Below, piece by piece: positions 17,107 to 20,924 of a DNA stretch of 20,924 nucleotides. The stretch spans positions 25,165 to 46,088 of the forward strand of contig KN888510.1 of the NCBI GenBank assembly GCA_000934455.1, given 5' to 3'. The stretch comes from Apostichopus parvimensis. Lineage: Eukaryota; Echinodermata; Holothuroidea; Aspidochirotida; Stichopodidae. Under the pieces are notes generated by a model that saw only the letters and a list, made by a program, of their open reading frames with translations, was not told where the DNA came from and searched no databases. A program made the translations under genes and the position numbers. How positions within the stretch are numbered: the first letter of the stretch is position 1; each line of letters begins with the position of its first letter.

Positions 17107-17362
17107 GTAAGGAATATGATCTAATTGATTGATTAATTGAATAATTGAATCTAATTTATGTCGTTTCTTGTTTCTCTCTATTCATAAACATTGCATCGTT
17201 TTTTCGGGGGATTTGGATGGAAATAGGTTGAGGATAAGGTTATAGATGGCTTAAGACATTATTGTATGAATTCAAATTGAATTTTATTTCAGTATGAAAA
17301 GTTTGATCGTACATCTTGCATTTTAATTAAACTTTAAATCCATTTCCTTGTCGCTTGGACAG
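17107..17362 (+). other. Intron 11
   Basis: The shortest intron, 256 bases, phase 0, GT-AG. It opens with a degenerate ATTGA repeat (attgattgattaattgaataattgaat at about 17126-17152). The acceptor is ttccttgtcgcttggacag. Confidence 0.85.
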
Positions 17363-17487
17363 CTATTCTGTGATTGCCGGACTGGCTTCACGGGTGTTTA
17401 CTGCGAGCAGATGATCTCTGGTTGCGCAGCCAATCCCTGCGTCCGAGGATACTGTCTGGAAGATAGGAATGGGGACTTTGTCTGCAG
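17363..17487 (+). CDS. Exon 12: two partial EGF repeats
   Basis: The exon is 125 bases, phase 0 in and phase 2 out. LFCDCRTGFTGVYCE completes the repeat of exon 11. QMISGCAANPCVRGYCLEDRNGDFVC begins the next and stops within the arginine codon between C4 and C5 (VC-R/C). The second repeat has the short four-residue C2-C3 loop (CVRGYC) typical of repeats 5-8 of the large exon, so the two are probably related. The phase-2 donor is GCAG/GTAAAG. No O-glucose consensus (CAANPC). Confidence 0.9.
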
Positions 17488-18496
17488 GTAAAGTTCAGTT
17501 CAGTTAATATATTTCGCATATACATAGACATAAAAAAAAGTGCAGTAATGGTATATACAGGATACTAGAAAAAACATAAAATGTTTATCAAAGCTATAAA
17601 GAAAAAGAAAGAAAATAACAGAACAAAGTAAGAAAGAAAAACAAAATTGGGAATCAAATGCTGTATAATGTACAAAGAGATACCATTTTCGAAATTTCAC
17701 CCAGAACATAACCCCCCCAAAAATGTCTCTTGAATTTTGCAAACTTAACACAGTAGGAAAACATTCCAAAGCTTCCCATTAGATCAACAGTTAGACTTTA
17801 AAAAAAGAAACTCAAATTGAAAGATGAAAGAGTGATATTGGAACCCACAGGAAGAGGTTTGATATTAAGTGTGGCAATGGGTCTAGGATTAATGTAATAA
17901 CATTTTACAATTTTTTAATGTTTTGATTTTCTCAATCTTCCTTGTAATTCTTAAATCATGTTAGTTTCATTTGATTGCTACACCAGGGAAAAATTTAGAG
18001 TTCAAAGAGTTTACATAGCATGTTTGAAGGCTGTGAATTTTTCTGTAATTGAATGCTATAGTTCCTGTGTAGAAAACTGCTATATACATCTTGGCATATG
18101 TACAGTATAGCATCTTGACCATTCTATATAGTATTTTGCAAAGTGGTACTAGATTAATTATACCCTGTACGCTATTCTTACTCGCAACTTATTCAGAGGA
18201 AAGATTAATGTTTTAATTAACTTTGACCAAAAGAAAAATGGATGAAGTGTTGCCAATGGCATTACTTAGGGGATGTTTAAGTAAAAAAACAAAAATGAAT
18301 CAGTTGTAATATTGTTTGCTGCCATCTTGGATCAAACAATTTTTTTACAGGACAGAAATTCTGTAACCACTCTTGCGTTATCTTATTTTCTTTGTGAAAC
18401 TGTTCAGTGTAATGCATTGCCAATAATGCAATTGAAAGCTTGACCAAAAATTACTGGAATTTTTTAAAACTGTATTTCTGTTTTTTTTACATTCAG
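17488..18496 (+). other. Intron 12
   Basis: GT-AG intron of 1009 bases, phase 2. The segment 17500-17770 is A-rich with many aaag/aaaac runs and reads like the tail of an old interspersed repeat, but I cannot assign a family. The acceptor is ttctgttttttttacattcag (18476-18496). No coding exon was found. Confidence 0.8.
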
Positions 18497-18735
18497 ATGC
18501 CCTCCTGGTTACACAGGGGATAGATGTGAGTTGGCTGACCCCTGTACCTCTGGACCCTGTCAGAACAGTGCCGTGTGCCGCTCTACCCCAGATGGGTTTA
18601 CCTGTGAATGCCAGCCGGGGTATTTTGGTACCTTCTGTGGTAACGTTGGTTCCGCCTGTCAGAACAACCCCTGCACAAACGGCGCCCTCTGCGTTGCTAC
18701 ATCGGCAGATAATTTCACATGCCGATGCCTGCCTG
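18497..18735 (+). CDS. Exon 13: EGF repeats LADPC and NVGSAC
   Basis: The exon is 239 bases, phase 2 in and phase 1 out. It completes exon 12's repeat (R-CPPGYTGDRCE), codes for a full repeat LADPCTSGPCQNSAVC...GTFCG, and then NVGSACQNNPCTNGALC...CRCLPG, which ends just before its C6. None carries the calcium-binding signature. LADPC keeps the O-glucose motif CTSGPC. The donor CTG/GTGAGA is phase 1 at the C5-C6 position, the same place as in the 5' part of the gene. The open frame runs 116 bases into the intron before a stop and that extension is not coding. Confidence 0.92.
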
Positions 18736-19489
18736 GTGAGAATATGATAACACTAATTATGTTAGTGATAAAGATTTTTGCTATCTCATTTTTTTTCTGT
18801 GACCATTTCTTGTACTGTTTTCTTTCTTATTGCACCAATTACAAAATTTAACCATAATTTAATTTTCAATCATGTTATAGATTGTCCAGAGGTATAAATA
18901 AGCAAAGCTGCAAAGGGCATTTAAACCAAATAGAAAATCAAAGTCATTTGGGGGAGATAATGCATTTGTTACATAAACTCTTATTTGTTCCTCCGTGTTG
19001 AATGAAATATCAATCGTATTGTTCATCAGTGGATTGTCTGGAAAGGTACTAAATTGAAAGTTTGAAGAATTGTCAACAATACAACAACTGTTTAGCAGCA
19101 TTTGAGCTTTGCTTTGCTTTAAGAATCACCATGTGAGGCATGAACACACCATAGACAAATACAAGCAAATCTTTACAAATTCTGCTATCATTGAGAACGT
19201 GTAGGTGGGTCAATTAATGGAGTGGAGGGTATTTTCTCCCTACAGTGGGCTTTGTTGTGATTTCGTACAAACGGGCATTGAAAGGGCTCATTCCTGAATG
19301 CTTGAAGTTTGATATTGAGAATATTGACCCTGTTGGTTTTTGTTACTTTTAGTGGTATTTATATATGAAAGAAGTACGTTATGTATATTGAAACACATTT
19401 TGTGTTGAAGTGTGTTTATCTGTATTTTTGTTTATCTTAAATCATCTCTGAGTATGGATCACACAATGTGTCGTCTTTATATTTGGCAG
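18736..19489 (+). other. Intron 13
   Basis: GT-AG intron of 754 bases, phase 1. It has T-rich runs near 18787-18797 but no repeat or coding piece I can support. The acceptor tcgtctttatatttggcag at 19471-19489 is acceptable. Confidence 0.82.
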
Positions 19490-19586
19490 GTTTCTCTGGA
19501 GCTAATTGTGAAATAAACAATAATGACTGCACAGGGTCCAGTTGTAGTAACGGCGGAACCTGTGTCGACCAGGTCAACAGTTTCAG
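19490..19586 (+). CDS. Exon 14: start of EGF repeat INNNDC
   Basis: The exon is 97 bases, phase 1 in and phase 2 out. GFSGANCE ends exon 13's second repeat. [24 protein letters not shown] begins a new repeat that again looks more like the calcium-binding type, with C-V-D-x4-F before C4 and an O-fucose consensus CSNGGTC. The donor TTCAG/GTAGAA splits a codon after two bases. The next exon begins with T (AG-T, serine), so the joint reads NSFS before the expected C4. Confidence 0.88.
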
Positions 19587-20923
19587 GTAGAAAGGAAATC
19601 TTCATATATTCATTACAGCCTTAAGTCACTTAACACTTGTGTACAGAACTTGTGTATGATACTTAATACTTGTGTATATACTTGATACTTGTGTATGATA
19701 CTTAATACTTGTGTGCATGATACTTAATACTTGTGTATGATACTTAATACTTGTGTATGATAATTAATACTTGTGTATGATACTTAATACTTGTGTATGA
19801 TACTTAATACTTGTGTGTGATACTTAATACTTGTGTGTGATACTTAATACTTGTGTATAATACTTGATACCTGTGTATAATACTTGATACCTGTGTATGA
19901 TACTTAATACCTGTGTATGATACTCAATACTTATGTATAATACTCAATACTTGTGTATGATACTCAATACTTGTGTATGATACTCAATACTTGTGTATGA
20001 TACTCAATACTTGTGTATGATACTTAATTCTTGTGTATAATACTTTAAAATACTTGTGTATGACACTTAATAGTTGTGTATAATACTTAATACTTGTGTA
20101 TGACACTTAATACTTTGTGTATAATACTTAAACTTGTGTATGATACTTAATACTTGTGTATAATACTTAATACTTGTGTATGATACTTAATTCTTGTGTA
20201 TAATACTTAATACTTGTGTATGATACTCAATACTTGTGTATGATACTTAATACTTGTGTATAATACTTTAAAATACTTGTTTATGACACTTAATAGTTGT
20301 GTATAATACTTAATACTTGTGTATGATACTTAATACTTGTGTATGATACTCGATACTTGTGTATGATACTTAATACTTGTGTATGATACTTAATACTTGT
20401 GTATGATACTTAATATTTGTGTATAATTCTTAATACTTGTGTATGATACTTAATACTTGTGTATGATACTTAATACTTGTGTATAATACTTAATACTTGT
20501 GTATGATACTTAATACTTGTGTATAATACTTAATACTTGTTTAATACTAGTTTAATGGTCATTAGTTTTGGCATGCATGGTTTGGATTTGCTTAAAGTTT
20601 TAATAGTGTTGTAAGAGTTTTATCCTTGGACATTCAGCACGGTTCAAGTAGAAATTAAATGTCTCAGTATGGGAAAGGTATTTAAGAGAGGAAGCAAAAC
20701 AATGTTGATAGTTGACCATAATTCCATTATTTGACTTTCTCATATATATGAGGGCGGTGCTGTTGTCAACAGCTTCTCGTGATTACTGTTCCTATGATCT
20801 GTTAGATTCCGAGAATGAGTCGTAGGTAGACTTGAAGTTTGCTATCTTAAATATTCGTAAATATTCCTCTTTGTTGTAACCAAACTATATCTTTTGTCTC
20901 ATTCTTCTCATCTTGTCTTACAG
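19587..20923 (+). other. Intron 14, two-thirds minisatellite
   Basis: GT-AG intron of 1337 bases, phase 2. The 20-base array (19630-20550) begins about 45 bases after the donor. The remaining 370 bases are plain AT-rich sequence. The acceptor tctcattcttctcatcttgtcttacag at 20897-20923 is strong and places the next exon at the very last base of the window. Confidence 0.85.
19630..20550 (+). repeat. Minisatellite of a 20-base unit, about 46 copies
   Basis: The unit is tacttgtgtatgatacttaa, repeated head to tail over about 920 bases. Common variants are tataa for tatga, cactt for tactt, and tactcaa for tacttaa. A marked variant block starting tactttaaaatacttg occurs at 20041 and again at 20264, followed in both by tatgacacttaatagttg. 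There are no unique spacers, so it is not a CRISPR-like array. Confidence 0.96.
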
Positions 20924-20924
20924 T
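20924..20924 (+). CDS. Exon 15, first base only
   Basis: Base 20924 (T) follows a strong acceptor (tcttctcatcttgtcttacag). Joined to the AG left by exon 14 it makes a serine codon (AGT) in frame. This is an inference from one base and the acceptor quality. The exon body lies outside the window. Confidence 0.7.

Larger units (their letters stand above)
1..20924 (+). other. Partial gene for a giant multi-EGF-repeat protein (Notch/fibropellin-like), 15 exons seen
   Basis: Fourteen exons plus the first base of a fifteenth join into one open frame of 6402 bases (2134 codons). Exons: 1-592, 1239-1466, 2128-2412, 3664-3894, 5562-5732, 6932-7786, 8563-8850, 10330-10620, 12661-12734, 13464-16269, 16988-17106, 17363-17487, 18497-18735, 19490-19586, 20924-. 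Every intron is GT-AG, every phase agrees across its junction, and every split EGF repeat regains its six cysteines on joining. That is the main evidence for the model. The product has about 55 EGF-like repeats, 54 of them complete, and nothing else. Neither end of the gene is in the window, so signal peptide, membrane anchor and any C-terminal module are unknown. Tandem EGF proteins of this size act outside the cell in adhesion, matrix or receptor signalling. Candidates are a fibropellin-like matrix protein, a Notch-like ectodomain or an uncharacterised EGF protein. The sequence does not decide between them. Confidence 0.9.

Noticed and set aside
17500-17769. A-rich segment as a LINE or retrovirus tail
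   Set aside because: Composition is suggestive, but there is no coding remnant, no clear end and no target duplication, so it was left as unassigned intron sequence.
19630-20550. CRISPR-like array
   Set aside because: Units are contiguous with no unique spacers and lie in an intron of an animal gene. It is a minisatellite.

Overview
The window is animal genomic DNA on the + strand of one large, intron-rich gene that codes for a protein built almost wholly of EGF-like repeats. It enters inside one exon at base 1 and leaves one base into another exon at base 20924. I could place 14 exons plus the first base of a fifteenth. All introns are GT-AG. The joined frame stays open for 6402 bases (2134 codons), with about 55 EGF repeats and no other recognisable domain. 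No signal peptide, membrane segment, start codon, stop codon, promoter or poly(A) site lies in the window. Gene identity beyond 'Notch/fibropellin-like multi-EGF protein' cannot be fixed. Organism: the AT-rich introns of 0.25-2 kb, the fibropellin-like architecture and the repeat types (tRNA-derived SINE, hAT MITE, Penelope-type hammerhead-like motifs) suggest a marine invertebrate deuterostome, perhaps an echinoderm. This is inference, not proof.

Layout. Bases 1-12734 hold nine exons with 26 mostly calcium-binding EGF repeats (D-x-[DN]-E-C type). They are separated by phase-1 introns that cut the EGF fold at only two places. Bases 13464-16269 are one unusually large exon of 2806 bases carrying 23.5 EGF repeats in a row, mostly of a different, non-calcium-binding type (x-P-C in place of D-E-C). 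Its first repeat carries eight cysteines. Bases 16988-19586 hold four small exons whose introns fall in other phases (0, 0, 2, 1, 2), so the evolutionary history of this part looks different.

The introns carry most of the non-coding structure. There is a complete hAT-type MITE with terminal inverted repeats and 8-base target duplications (3004-3364). There is a threefold tandem palindrome (4970-5041), a G-rich array (8039-8103) and a tRNA-derived SINE (about 8975-9361). An opposed pair of Penelope-like, hammerhead-ribozyme-like fragments lies at 9861-10217. A minisatellite of about 56 bases with 19 copies (11508-12550) is bracketed by a direct repeat of about 75 bases, and a 20-base minisatellite of about 46 copies (19630-20550) carries an internal higher-order duplication.

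The protein is expected to be secreted or to form the ectodomain of a surface protein. Its EGF repeats carry a high density of the sequence motifs used for Notch-type O-glucose and O-fucose addition. By my hand count about 42 of 55 repeats match the O-glucose consensus and about 23 match the O-fucose consensus, and the O-fucose motif thins out sharply in the large exon.
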